A DNA stretch of 7,960 nucleotides from Eubacterium sp. UBA4343 (GCA_002394235.1 DGTF01000063.1:51961-59920), one strand, 5' to 3'. Positions 1 to 6,142 are shown, numbered from the stretch's first letter. Made by a program: numbers and translations. Notes: generated by a model not told the origin, from the sequence alone.

Positions 1-12
1 GCGAGCGTCGCG

Positions 13-53
13 ATAGCGAGATAAAACTCGCGCAGCGTGTTTTATATCGCTAT
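13..53. repeat. 41-nt near-perfect palindrome (long hairpin)
   Basis: Positions 13-27 pair with 39-53 (14 of 15 positions, mismatch g20/a46). After a T-T mismatch, 29-31 pairs with 35-37, leaving a triloop GCA at 32-34. The stem carries AAAAC on one arm and GTTTT on the other. It lies downstream of the CdaR-family gene. It could be part of a transcription end region or a dispersed palindromic repeat. There is no clean run of T immediately after the stem on either strand, so a classical terminator is not proven. Confidence 0.6.
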
Positions 54-54
54 G

Positions 55-79
55 ACGAGGGGGAAAATCACCCCCTCGT
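55..79 (-). terminator. GC-rich hairpin, possible terminator of the CdaR-family gene
   Basis: A perfect 9-bp stem is formed by ACGAGGGGG (55-63) and CCCCCTCGT (71-79), with a 7-nt loop. It starts about 30 nt past the stop codon of the minus-strand regulator gene, where a terminator would be expected. No U-tract follows on the minus strand, so it may work together with the palindrome at 13-53, protect the RNA 3' end, or not terminate at all. Confidence 0.4.
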
Positions 80-110
80 GTCCGATCGGGTTATTGGCTT
101 TTTCTTCGGG

Positions 111-1178
111 TTATTTCTGCGTATTCTTCAGATAGTTATTGACCATCATGGCAATTTTAAAGGTCATCGCCTCATCAAAACGACGGATATCGAGGCCGGT
201 CGTTTTCTGGAGCTTTTCAATGCGGTACACAAGAGTGTTGCGGTGGATATAGAGCTGACGCGCAGTCTCCGAGATGTTAAGGTTATTGTCAAAGAACTGC
301 CGGATTGTTGTCAGGGTTTCTTCATCAAGCTCTGCAAAAACATCATGATCAAAGGTTTCGCGAAGAAACAGCTCGCAGAGGGAGTGAGGAAGCTGGAAGA
401 TCAGCCGTCCGATGCCGAGATTGCCGTAGGAGATCACATGAAGATCCGGGTAGAAGATTCGTCCCACATCGATAGCAAGCTGTGCCTCCTTATAGGACTG
501 CGACAGGTGATCGAGGAGGTTGGTGGGAAGGCCGTAGGCAACCCTTACCTGAATCATCGCCTCGGCGTTCAGCATGTCAGAAAGCGTATGTGCGGTCTTT
601 GCGGCGTCATCCGGACCTGTGATTTCGGAAACGACTGCTATATGGGTGGCATCGACAATGGTCAGGAATTCGTTGCCGGTGGAGGCGTACATGGCCTTCA
701 GCGTCTGGAGGGCAAGATCCGTGTCCTTCTCGCTTGTCTCAGTCAGATATACAATCCGGTTCACATCTTCGCGGATTTTCAGCTTTTTTGCCTCGGAATG
801 AATATCAGGGGCAAGCAGATTATCAAGAAGAACATTCTGTATGAAGTGATTTCTATCCATCCGCTCATGCGAAAAAGAAAGAAGATTCTGTAATTCGCTG
901 ACCGCGATTCTGCCGGTGATTTCCGGGCTCTGCCCTCCCGCCGCAGCAAGATAGTACACGGGCATATCATCGTCATAGACCTTCAGGTAGGTGGTGCCGC
1001 CGATTGTCATGCTGTCTGCGGCTGAACGGATCAGTTCACGGACGGAAGTGTCCTCCTCTTCACCTGCAGCTGTATCTCCGGTGATTCTGCTTCCGTTTTT
1101 GCCATAAAGTGTGAGTTCGGTTCCGGTAATATCTTGAAGCTGCTGTATGGCTTTGCTTAAAATTCTACTGTTAATCAT
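111..1178 (-). CDS. CdaR-family (PucR-type HTH) transcriptional regulator
   Basis: A 355-residue cytoplasmic DNA-binding regulator, related to the sugar-diacid regulator CdaR. The C-terminus (about residues 284-346) is a PucR/CdaR-type helix-turn-helix: a segment beginning LDEETLTTIRQFFDNN, then ISETARQLYIHRNTLVYRI with the family's hallmark HRNTL-YRI, then a conserved tail around GLDIRRFDEAM. The middle (about 135-250) fits the degenerate GGDEF-like domain of CdaR proteins. Residues 1-105 look like a divergent ligand-sensing domain. The ATG start is well supported by AAGGGG (1184-1189 on the minus strand) 5 nt upstream. It is separated from the ATPase gene by a terminator and has its own promoter candidate. 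The effector is unknown: no glycerate, galactarate or purine catabolic genes are in view, so 'sugar diacid' should not be taken literally. It could control itself, the ATPase gene or distant carbohydrate genes. Confidence 0.9.
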   Translation of the reverse strand: MINSRILSKAIQQLQDITGTELTLYGKNGSRITGDTAAGEEEDTSVRELIRSAADSMTIGGTTYLKVYDDDMPVYYLAAAGGQSPEITGRIAVSELQNLLSFSHERMDRNHFIQNVLLDNLLAPDIHSEAKKLKIREDVNRIVYLTETSEKDTDLALQTLKAMYASTGNEFLTIVDATHIAVVSEITGPDDAAKTAHTLSDMLNAEAMIQVRVAYGLPTNLLDHLSQSYKEAQLAIDVGRIFYPDLHVISYGNLGIGRLIFQLPHSLCELFLRETFDHDVFAELDEETLTTIRQFFDNNLNISETARQLYIHRNTLVYRIEKLQKTTGLDIRRFDEAMTFKIAMMVNNYLKNTQK

Positions 1179-1211
1179 AAAGACCCCTTCTCGTGAAATG
1201 CAATCCTTTGA

Positions 1212-1270
1212 GATTCTATTTAAGTGATTCTATTTAAAATTTTATTGAAGATTCTATTATCCGTTCTATT
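1212..1270. repeat. GATTCTATT direct-repeat cluster upstream of the regulator
   Basis: Exact GATTCTATT copies occur at 1212-1220, 1226-1234 and 1250-1258, with a variant GTTCTATT at 1263-1270. The first two extend to the identical 12-mer GATTCTATTTAA. They sit 35-95 bp upstream of the regulator start codon, a usual place for operator sites. The minus-strand reading AATAGAATC also contains TAGAAT, close to a -10 box, but no matching -35 box is properly spaced. Operator function is an inference. Confidence 0.5.
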
Positions 1271-1373
1271 CTCAGATTCGCTTGGATTTTATTATGACGA
1301 TTTATCAAATCCTGTTCATTGCCTCCGGTTTCGCACAGAGCTTCAGAGACCGGAAGACTTCTGTATACTGTTT

Positions 1374-1402
1374 ATTTTAGAATAATAACTTTTTCGAATC
1401 AA
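1374..1402 (-). promoter_or_regulatory. Sigma-A-type promoter candidate for the CdaR-family gene
   Basis: On the minus strand, TTGATT (1397-1402) and TAAAAT (1374-1379) are separated by exactly 17 bp. It lies just after the ATPase terminator and reads toward the regulator. Transcription would start near 1367, giving a leader of about 190 nt. The boxes match the consensus at 4 of 6 and 5 of 6 positions. Confidence 0.5.
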
Positions 1403-1444
1403 GTAGATGAACGGTATGTCAGACAGAAAAAATCCCTGCAGCTG

Positions 1445-1484
1445 CAAAAGAAAGCACTCCGCAGAGGTGAATCTGCGGAGTGCT
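1445..1484 (-). terminator. Intrinsic terminator of the ABC ATPase gene
   Basis: A perfect 13-bp stem, AGCACTCCGCAGA (1453-1465) with TCTGCGGAGTGCT (1472-1484), has a 6-nt loop. On the minus strand it is followed by TTCTTTT. It begins 33 nt past the ATPase stop codon. The plus strand lacks a T-run after the stem, so it should work mainly for minus-strand transcription. Confidence 0.85.
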
Positions 1485-1517
1485 CTTGTGTCAGATATTC
1501 TGATCAGTAATATGAAA

Positions 1518-2630
1518 TCAATGAACGATGGCAAGTTCGGTCTCTTTGTCGAATACATGAAGCTTTTCCATGTCGATCGCAAATTTAACCTCAGAACCTG
1601 TTCTCGCAGGTGTCTTCGGATTCACACGAGCCGTCATGGCTGTGTTGTCATAATCGAAGTACAGGAATACTTCCGCGCCGAGAAGCTCATATACGTTGAT
1701 CTTTGCGGAGAATACTTCACCCGGATTCTTTGCGATGACTTCCGGATCGTCAGACAGATGCTCAGGACGGATACCTGCAACAACGGTCTTTCCTACGTAG
1801 CCTTTCTCCTTGAGGACTTTGCCCTTCTTCTCCGGAAGAGTAAATCTCTGACCTGCGAAATTCAGCTGGATAGTTCCGGCCTTCTCCTCGACAACTGCAT
1901 CAAGGAAGTTCATCTGCGGAGAACCGATGAATCCGGCGACAAAGAGATTGCAAGGCTCATCGTAGAGAACCTGAGGAGTATCAACCTGCTGAACGACGCC
2001 TTCCTTCATAACAACGATTCTGGTACCAAGGGTCATAGCCTCGGTCTGGTCATGAGTTACATAGATGATGGTTGCGCCCAGTCTGTCGTGCAGCTTTGCA
2101 ATCTCGGTTCTCATCTGAACACGGAGCTTTGCATCCAGGTTGGAGAGCGGCTCATCCATCAGGAAGACACGGGGATTACGAACGATAGCACGTCCCATGG
2201 CTACACGCTGTCTCTGACCACCGGACAGAGCCTTCGGCTTACGGTCCAGCAGATGCTCCAGATCAAGGATCTTGGCTGCGTCTCTGACCTTCTTGTCGAT
2301 CTCATCCTTCGGAACCTTACGAAGCTTAAGTCCGAAAGCCATGTTGTCGTAAACGGTCATATGCGGATACAGAGCATAGTTCTGGAAAACCATGGCGATA
2401 TCGCGGTCCTTCGGATCTACATCGTTCATGACCTTGTCGCCGATTTTCAATGTGCCGGAGGTGATGTCCTCAAGGCCGGCGATCATACGAAGGGTAGTGG
2501 ATTTTCCGCATCCAGAAGGTCCTACAAAAATGATGAATTCCTTATCTGCGATATCAAGATTGAAATCCTTAACAGCTTCAAAGCCGTTGGGATACTTTTT
2601 TCCGATGTGCTCCAGACTCAAACTAGACAT
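1518..2630 (-). CDS. ugpC: UgpC/MsmK-type carbohydrate ABC transporter ATP-binding protein
   Basis: A 370-residue ATPase of the MalK/UgpC/MsmK family (CUT1 importers), which hydrolyses ATP at the inner membrane face to drive uptake of oligosaccharides or related solutes. All motifs are intact: Walker A GPSGCGKST (37-45), Q-loop Q83, signature LSGGQ (135-139), Walker B VFLMDE (155-160), D-loop SNLDA, H-loop His193. A TOBE-like C-terminal regulatory domain follows (about 285-368, with GIRPEHL at 286-292). Length is normal for the family. The ATG start is fixed by a strong AAGGAGGA site 7 nt upstream. No permease or solute-binding gene is adjacent, and the gene has its own terminator, so it probably serves several transporters, as MsmK and MsiK do in other Gram-positive bacteria. 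The symbol follows common family naming; the substrate (glycerol phosphate or sugar) is not shown. Confidence 0.95.
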   Translation of the reverse strand: MSSLSLEHIGKKYPNGFEAVKDFNLDIADKEFIIFVGPSGCGKSTTLRMIAGLEDITSGTLKIGDKVMNDVDPKDRDIAMVFQNYALYPHMTVYDNMAFGLKLRKVPKDEIDKKVRDAAKILDLEHLLDRKPKALSGGQRQRVAMGRAIVRNPRVFLMDEPLSNLDAKLRVQMRTEIAKLHDRLGATIIYVTHDQTEAMTLGTRIVVMKEGVVQQVDTPQVLYDEPCNLFVAGFIGSPQMNFLDAVVEEKAGTIQLNFAGQRFTLPEKKGKVLKEKGYVGKTVVAGIRPEHLSDDPEVIAKNPGEVFSAKINVYELLGAEVFLYFDYDNTAMTARVNPKTPARTGSEVKFAIDMEKLHVFDKETELAIVH

Positions 2631-2637
2631 TGTCCTG

Positions 2638-2645
2638 TCCTCCTT
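2638..2645 (-). promoter_or_regulatory. Ribosome binding site of the ABC ATPase gene
   Basis: AAGGAGGA on the minus strand, 7 nt before the ATG. This near-consensus Shine-Dalgarno sequence settles the start codon and suggests efficient translation. Confidence 0.9.
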
Positions 2646-2758
2646 AAATAAAATGAATCTCTGAATTTCTGATAATAAGGATTGCTGTTCTGCGGTGCGC
2701 GGCTGCTGTTCAGAGAAAACTCTGCGAGACGTCTGTCGCTGTCCGGAGAGACAACAAA

Positions 2759-2774
2759 ATGTGAACGGTTTTTA
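2759..2774. promoter_or_regulatory. Possible cre (CcpA) box upstream of the ATPase gene
   Basis: ATGTGAACGGTTTTTA matches the cre consensus WTGNNARCGNWWWCAW at 14 of 16 positions, failing only at the CA near the end. It lies just downstream of the promoter candidate at 2787-2815, where a catabolite repressor could block transcription. Such a site would suit a sugar transporter ATPase, but the mismatches fall in conserved positions. Confidence 0.3.
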
Positions 2775-2786
2775 TTTACGATCAGT

Positions 2787-2815
2787 AGTATACGTGAAAG
2801 GCTTTTTTTTGGCTA
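2787..2815 (-). promoter_or_regulatory. Weak promoter candidate for the ABC ATPase gene
   Basis: On the minus strand, TAGCCA (2810-2815) and TATACT (2787-2792) are 17 bp apart, matching consensus at 4 and 5 of 6 positions. The leader would be about 150 nt. A perfect TTGACA on the same strand (2822-2827) has no -10 box at a normal distance. Confidence 0.35.
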
Positions 2816-2991
2816 CGGTATTGTCAACAATTATTTGGGGCAGGTTTCGTCGTATTGGGTATTGAATTGACGGAACCTTCGTCAGAGTGACGAGAATACA
2901 TGCACTTTCTTGTGCAATTTATCAATAAGGACCGATGACGCTAGAAATTATGAAGGATGGGGAAATCAGAATCCGCAGATGTCAGGGGATA

Positions 2992-3000
2992 TGGTATAAT
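2992..3000 (+). promoter_or_regulatory. Extended -10 promoter candidate for the envelope cluster
   Basis: TGGTATAAT contains a perfect -10 box (2995-3000) with the TG of an extended -10 element. The -35 position is weak (TCCGCA at 2972-2977, 3 of 6), which extended -10 promoters tolerate. Transcription would start near 3007, about 140 nt before the SGNH gene. Confidence 0.55.
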
Positions 3001-3031
3001 AAAAAACATCTGTGTATCAGAAACTTGAGAT

Positions 3032-3057
3032 ACGAAATATTACGAAAACTTAACGAA
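3032..3057. repeat. Phased ACGAA(A) repeats in the cluster control region
   Basis: ACGAAA at 3032-3037 and 3042-3047, and ACGAA at 3053-3057, are spaced 10 and 11 bp apart, close to one DNA helical turn. They sit between the two TATAAT boxes. This is the geometry of a regulator binding on one face of the DNA. No matching regulator is identified. Confidence 0.4.
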
Positions 3058-3097
3058 TTTGAAACATATTCATCCGATTTTTAGATAGTATTTCCGA

Positions 3098-3103
3098 TAT
3101 AAT
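3098..3103 (+). promoter_or_regulatory. Second TATAAT box ahead of the SGNH gene
   Basis: A perfect -10 hexamer 44 bp before the chosen start codon. No good -35 hexamer is found 16-18 bp upstream, so it may be a chance match in AT-rich DNA or an activator-dependent promoter that uses the repeats just upstream. Confidence 0.3.
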
Positions 3104-3128
3104 TATTGTTTGGGTAAACGTGAAGGGG

Positions 3129-3134
3129 AAGGAG
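3129..3134 (+). promoter_or_regulatory. Ribosome binding site of the SGNH gene
   Basis: AAGGAG lies 12 nt before ATG 3147. The spacing is a little long, but the alternative GTG at 3120 has no purine-rich site upstream at all. A second stretch, AGAGG (3140-3144), is too close to the ATG to be ideal. Confidence 0.6.
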
Positions 3135-3146
3135 AACGAAGAGGTT

Positions 3147-4088
3147 ATGAATTTACGCGGAAACGGGAGATTCCGTTCCAGACGTTTTGTGATTGTGGCA
3201 GTCATTGCCATCGGCATTGTGGCTGCGATTATTGCGGCAGCAGCCGGCGGTGGACGCAGTAAGAAAACCGCAGAGATCAAAGAGGGAGTGGCGTTTCTGA
3301 AAGCGCAGGAAAGCAAGGACCCGAAAACGGTGGAGCAGATTCTGACCGAGCAGAAGAAGGCGAAAATGCAGGCGGAACGTGCCGAGATGCAGAAGAAGCT
3401 GGAGGATGGAACCATCGATGTGTGGAGTCTGTTCGGAGATTCCGTGATTATGGGGGATTCCAGAGCGGTCGGCTTCTACACCTTTGAGTTTCTTCCCCAG
3501 TCCCGCGTTCTGGCGGATGCCGGAAATACCATTGCCAATATTAAAGATCATGAGGATGAGCTGGTGCAGCTGAACCCGGCGAATCTGTTCCTCTGCTATG
3601 GCCTGAATGATATTTCTATCGGACTCTGGAGCACAAAGGAAGACTATGTAAAGGATTACGCTTCGATACTGGATGAGCTGCATAAGAAGCTGCCGAATAC
3701 GTCCATTTTTGTCAATTCCATCATTCCGGCACAACAGCCCGCAATTGATTCTACCCCAGCGTGGGGTAATATTCCGGAATGGAGTGACGCAGTCCACCAG
3801 ATGGTAAAGGAAAAAGGATTCGGCTGGGTTGATGTCGATGGTCTGGTGAGTGAGCATCAGGATTTGTATGATCCGGATTCGATTCATGTCCAGCGGGATT
3901 TTTATCCGCTGTGGGCGACACAGATGATGCTGAGTGTCTATGATGAGCAGCAGGCGCAGGGAGACGGATCGGAGGATGTGGTATCTTCCTCGGATGACGA
4001 TGCAGCGGTTTCGTCAGAGAGTATCGTCTCTGCGTCTTCAGAGAATGTAGCTTCTTCTTCGGGGAAAAGCAGCAGTACTTCTTCGTGA
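3147..4088 (+). CDS. Membrane-anchored SGNH/GDSL-family hydrolase or O-acyltransferase
   Basis: A 313-residue protein from ATG 3147. A basic start (RGNGRFRSRR) leads to one membrane helix (about residues 14-33), then a charged helical, probably coiled-coil stretch (about 50-88), placing the catalytic domain outside the cell. That domain has the SGNH signatures: IMGDSRAVGF with nucleophile Ser105, Gly126 in DAGN, Asn154 in YGLND, and Asp244/His247 in DPDSIH. SGNH enzymes cleave or transfer esters. Beside an MBOAT gene this suggests a PatB- or AlgX-like acyltransferase or esterase acting on a surface polymer. The last roughly 35 residues are a Ser/Asp/Glu-rich tail without a sorting signal. It is the first gene of the plus-strand cluster. 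The exact substrate and the direction of the reaction are not visible. Confidence 0.85.
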   Translation: MNLRGNGRFRSRRFVIVAVIAIGIVAAIIAAAAGGGRSKKTAEIKEGVAFLKAQESKDPKTVEQILTEQKKAKMQAERAEMQKKLEDGTIDVWSLFGDSVIMGDSRAVGFYTFEFLPQSRVLADAGNTIANIKDHEDELVQLNPANLFLCYGLNDISIGLWSTKEDYVKDYASILDELHKKLPNTSIFVNSIIPAQQPAIDSTPAWGNIPEWSDAVHQMVKEKGFGWVDVDGLVSEHQDLYDPDSIHVQRDFYPLWATQMMLSVYDEQQAQGDGSEDVVSSSDDDAAVSSESIVSASSENVASSSGKSSSTSS

Positions 4089-4258
4089 AGCCGGAAAAAC
4101 AGCCTGGCGGAACGTAGACGGTTGTGGTGCAGGTAGTTCTGGTTCTTACAGCCCTGATCTCGGCTCAGCTGACTTTACAAAATGCATTCAGACAGGAAAT
4201 TCCGATATGGGATTCATATAAGGGATTCAGTATAGAAGATAAGGGATTCAGTATAGGT
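4089..4258 (+). other. 170-nt gap between the SGNH and DUF4358 genes
   Basis: This is the only long gap inside the cluster. No terminator is seen. The frame of the next gene stays open upstream to GTG 4124 and would add 45 residues, the first part hydrophobic (VVLVLTALISA), but that GTG has no good ribosome binding site. The end of the gap carries the GGGATTCA repeats. It could be a decayed start of the next gene, or a spacer with local control. Confidence 0.5.
4209..4256 (+). repeat. GGGATTCA repeats before the DUF4358 start
   Basis: An exact 18-bp direct repeat, ATAAGGGATTCAGTATAG, occurs at 4218-4235 and 4239-4256 (period 21 bp). The core GGGATTCA is also at 4209-4216. The second copy supplies the AAGGGA that serves as the ribosome binding site of the gene starting at 4259. 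The 21-bp period keeps the reading frame (KGFSIED / KGFSIGM if translated). Confidence 0.75.
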
Positions 4259-4750
4259 ATGAAGACAAAAAGTATAAGGCTGACAGCTCTGGAAATTGTC
4301 AAATGGATTCTTGTGGTATTGATCGTTGTATTTCTGGTTCACAGCTTTACGGGAAACCGGATCAGCAAGGCTGATTTTGATACGGTGTGGGATGCGGTGA
4401 CAGCGGATGCGGATATGTCTAAGATGCAGGAGGGATCCAACCAGATGATCCGCCGGCTGTACGGACTGGATCCGGCCCGGTTTGACGGCATACGGCTTTA
4501 TTATCCAAAGACAAACATGGGAGCGGAGGAAATTCTCCTGGTCAGGCTGAAGGATACGGGCGATCAGGAAATGGTGCGGAGCGCTATGGAGTCCAGAAAA
4601 AAGACACAGATGAACAATTTTAACGGCTACGGAACGTATCAATATGCCATGCTTGAGAAAAGCATCATTTCTATCCGGGGAAATTACGCACTGTTTGTTT
4701 CTGCGGATAAGGCGGGAGAGATCGGGCAGGAATTTGAGAACGCTCTGTAA
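4259..4750 (+). CDS. DUF4358 domain membrane-anchored protein
   Basis: A 163-residue protein with one N-terminal membrane helix (about 10-29, LEIVKWILVVLIVVFLVHSF) and an outside DUF4358 domain (about 35-163). Family landmarks are visible: YYPKTNMGAEEILLVRLKD (81-99), the segment KKTQMNNFNGYGTYQ (114-128), and a final strand around IISIRGNYALFVSAD (136-150). The biochemical role of DUF4358 is unknown. It is often found in Clostridia beside MBOAT and DHHW genes, so an accessory role in the acylation machinery is inferred. ATG 4259 is chosen because AAGGGA (4241-4246) precedes it and the product then has the usual length. GTG 4124 in the same frame would give 208 residues with a second hydrophobic stretch but lacks a ribosome binding site. 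The stop lies 15 nt before the MBOAT gene. Confidence 0.8.
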   Translation: MKTKSIRLTALEIVKWILVVLIVVFLVHSFTGNRISKADFDTVWDAVTADADMSKMQEGSNQMIRRLYGLDPARFDGIRLYYPKTNMGAEEILLVRLKDTGDQEMVRSAMESRKKTQMNNFNGYGTYQYAMLEKSIISIRGNYALFVSADKAGEIGQEFENAL

Positions 4751-4757
4751 GGGGGAG
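4751..4757 (+). promoter_or_regulatory. Ribosome binding site of the MBOAT gene
   Basis: GGGGGAG directly follows the DUF4358 stop codon and lies 8 nt before ATG 4766. It supports this start and suggests coupled translation of the two genes. Confidence 0.75.
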
Positions 4758-4765
4758 ACCGTGAT

Positions 4766-6130
4766 ATGACATTCAGCACACTAAGTTTTATTTTCTTATT
4801 CCTGCCGGTTTCGCTTCTTGTATATCATCTGATACCGGCAGAGAAAAGTATCTGGCGCAAGGCAGCGCTTCTGATTTTCAGCGTTCTGTTTTATGTGTGG
4901 GGAGATGCTCCGAGCGTTTTGGTTCTCGTGATATCGGTGCTGTTCAATTATATCTCTGGACAGCAGATTCGAATGCTGTCCGCGGATGCAGGGAACGGGC
5001 TGCGGCGTAAGGTGACTGTCATTGTCGCGGTAGTTGTGGATGTCGCGGTACTGGGCATTTTCAAGTACAGCAGGCTTGCTCTTCCCGTGGGAATGTCTTT
5101 CTATACTTTTTCTGCGCTCTCGTATGTTTTCGACATTTATTACGGAAGGGTAGAGGATGACGGGAACGTCCTGAATGAGATGCTTTATATCCTGTTCTTC
5201 CCTAAGCTCATCTCTGGTCCGATTATGCAGTACAAGGATTTCCGGGAACAGCTTGTGCAGAAGACGGCAAAAAACAGATATTTTACATCCGGTATGCATC
5301 TGTTTATCATCGGCCTGTTTAAGAAGGTGCTGATTGCGGACAATCTGAGCACCGCTTTTCATCAGATCAGCAGTCTGAGTCAGATGGCTGGCCTGACGGC
5401 ATGGCTGGGCATGATTTTCTATTCTCTGGAGCTTTACTTTGACTTCAGCGGATATTCCGATATGGCGATCGGCCTTGCAGGGATGTTCGGCTTTCGGATA
5501 GAGAAGAACTTCAATTATCCATATTTGTCAGACGGAGTGACGGATTTCTGGAGAAGATGGCATATATCGCTTGGCGCCTGGTTTCGCAATTACGTCTATA
5601 TTCCGATGGGAGGAAACCGCTGTTCCCGTGAGAAACAGTTCCGCAATCTCGCGGTTGTCTGGATTCTGACCGGACTCTGGCATGGAAATACTCTGAATTT
5701 CCTCTTCTGGGGTATTTACCACGGCTTCTTTGTCATTCTGGAAAAATTTGCGATCGGCCAGAAACGGCTTCTGATCCCGAAGTGGCTTCGAATTCTTCTG
5801 ACCGATCTGATTGCCTTCGTTGGGTGGATTTTTTTCTTCACTCCGTCGATCGGAGGGGCGTTCCACTATCTCGGACAGATGTTCGGAGCGGACGGGCTCG
5901 GTTTTGCAAATGGAGCCAGTGCCTATTACCTGACGAGCAATCTGGTTCTGCTGATCCTTGCGTTGATCTGCTGCGGCCCGCTTCTGACAAGGCTTCATGA
6001 CACTCTGGTATACAGGGGCAGAAAAAACATGATCTATCTGTCGGCTGCGCTTCATGTGGTGCTGCTGATTTTTTGCGTGGCAAATATGGTCGGGTCCACA
6101 TATTCTACATTCCTGTATTTCAGGTTCTGA
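4766..6130 (+). CDS. MBOAT family O-acyltransferase (AlgI/DltB-like)
   Basis: A 454-residue polytopic membrane protein of the membrane-bound O-acyltransferase family. These proteins take acyl groups from a cytoplasmic donor and present them outside for transfer to a polymer. Hydrophobic helices run nearly throughout. Family landmarks in order: GMSFYTFSALSYVFDIYYGR (109-128), FFPKLISGPI (144-153), YFDFSGYSDMAIG (224-236), the block DFWRRWHISLGAWFRNYVYI (260-279) with PMGGNR after it, and LTGLWHGNTLNFLFWGIYHG (301-320), with His306 and the likely catalytic His319. The ending FLYFRF is typical of the family. Length is slightly short but complete. The cluster partners SGNH and DHHW resemble the AlgI-AlgJ/AlgX and PatA-PatB arrangements. 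The start is supported by GGGGGAG 8 nt upstream. Which polymer it modifies is not known; D-alanine transfer (DltB) is less likely without dltA, dltC or dltD nearby. Confidence 0.93.
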   Translation: MTFSTLSFIFLFLPVSLLVYHLIPAEKSIWRKAALLIFSVLFYVWGDAPSVLVLVISVLFNYISGQQIRMLSADAGNGLRRKVTVIVAVVVDVAVLGIFKYSRLALPVGMSFYTFSALSYVFDIYYGRVEDDGNVLNEMLYILFFPKLISGPIMQYKDFREQLVQKTAKNRYFTSGMHLFIIGLFKKVLIADNLSTAFHQISSLSQMAGLTAWLGMIFYSLELYFDFSGYSDMAIGLAGMFGFRIEKNFNYPYLSDGVTDFWRRWHISLGAWFRNYVYIPMGGNRCSREKQFRNLAVVWILTGLWHGNTLNFLFWGIYHGFFVILEKFAIGQKRLLIPKWLRILLTDLIAFVGWIFFFTPSIGGAFHYLGQMFGADGLGFANGASAYYLTSNLVLLILALICCGPLLTRLHDTLVYRGRKNMIYLSAALHVVLLIFCVANMVGSTYSTFLYFRF

Positions 6131-6137
6131 AAGGTGA
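6131..6137 (+). promoter_or_regulatory. Ribosome binding site deciding the DHHW start
   Basis: AAGGTGA begins immediately after the MBOAT stop codon and ends 5 nt before ATG 6143. The in-frame GTG at 6134 lies inside this site, so it is probably not the start codon. Confidence 0.75.
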
Positions 6138-6142
6138 AGATA

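Larger units (their letters stand above)
1179..1517. other. Intergenic region between ATPase and regulator genes
   Basis: No convincing gene lies here. Reading in the minus direction it holds the ATPase terminator (1445-1484), a promoter candidate (1374-1402), a 9-bp hairpin with one G-T pair (1324-1332 with 1346-1354), a cluster of GATTCTATT repeats (1212-1270), and the regulator's ribosome binding site (1184-1189). Short open frames on both strands have no ribosome binding site or recognisable product. Confidence 0.7.
2631..3146. other. Divergent intergenic region (about 516 bp)
   Basis: This region separates the minus-strand ATPase gene from the plus-strand envelope cluster. The left third holds the ATPase ribosome binding site, a cre-like box and a weak promoter candidate. 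The middle (about 2816-2960) holds only short inverted repeats: TCGTC/GACGA at 2879-2893 and TGCAC/GTGCA at 2901-2916. The right third holds two TATAAT boxes and phased ACGAA(A) repeats. I see no supported gene or recognised RNA family. Confidence 0.6.

Noticed and set aside
78..893. 271-codon open frame on the plus strand opposite the CdaR-family gene
   Set aside because: It is antisense to a well-supported conserved protein, has no ribosome binding site, and its translation shows no known domain.
1324..1354. Hairpin as a second terminator between the ATPase and regulator genes
   Set aside because: There is no T-run after it on either strand, and it lies downstream of the regulator's promoter candidate, so it would more likely be part of the leader.
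1407..2651. 414-codon open frame on the plus strand opposite the ABC ATPase gene
   Set aside because: It runs through the ATPase terminator and the whole antisense strand of an intact ABC ATPase; the product has no recognisable motif. It is a by-product of codon use in the real gene.
2822..2827. Perfect TTGACA on the minus strand as the ATPase -35 box
   Set aside because: No -10-like hexamer lies 16-18 bp downstream; the nearest good one is 29 bp away.
3120..3146. GTG start at 3120 for the SGNH gene
   Set aside because: No purine-rich site precedes this GTG, while AAGGAG lies between it and ATG 3147.
3007..3146. Riboswitch in the leader of the SGNH gene
   Set aside because: The leader is AT-rich with no strong stems, no terminator hairpin and no recognisable conserved riboswitch core.
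4124..4258. GTG start at 4124 adding a signal-peptide-like segment to the DUF4358 protein
   Set aside because: No ribosome binding site, an extra 45 residues beyond the usual family length, and a second hydrophobic stretch before the normal membrane helix. Kept as a minor alternative.
4766..6130. DltB of a D-alanylation operon
   Set aside because: No dltA, dltC or dltD genes are present in the window; the SGNH and DHHW partners fit the AlgI/Pat-like branch better.
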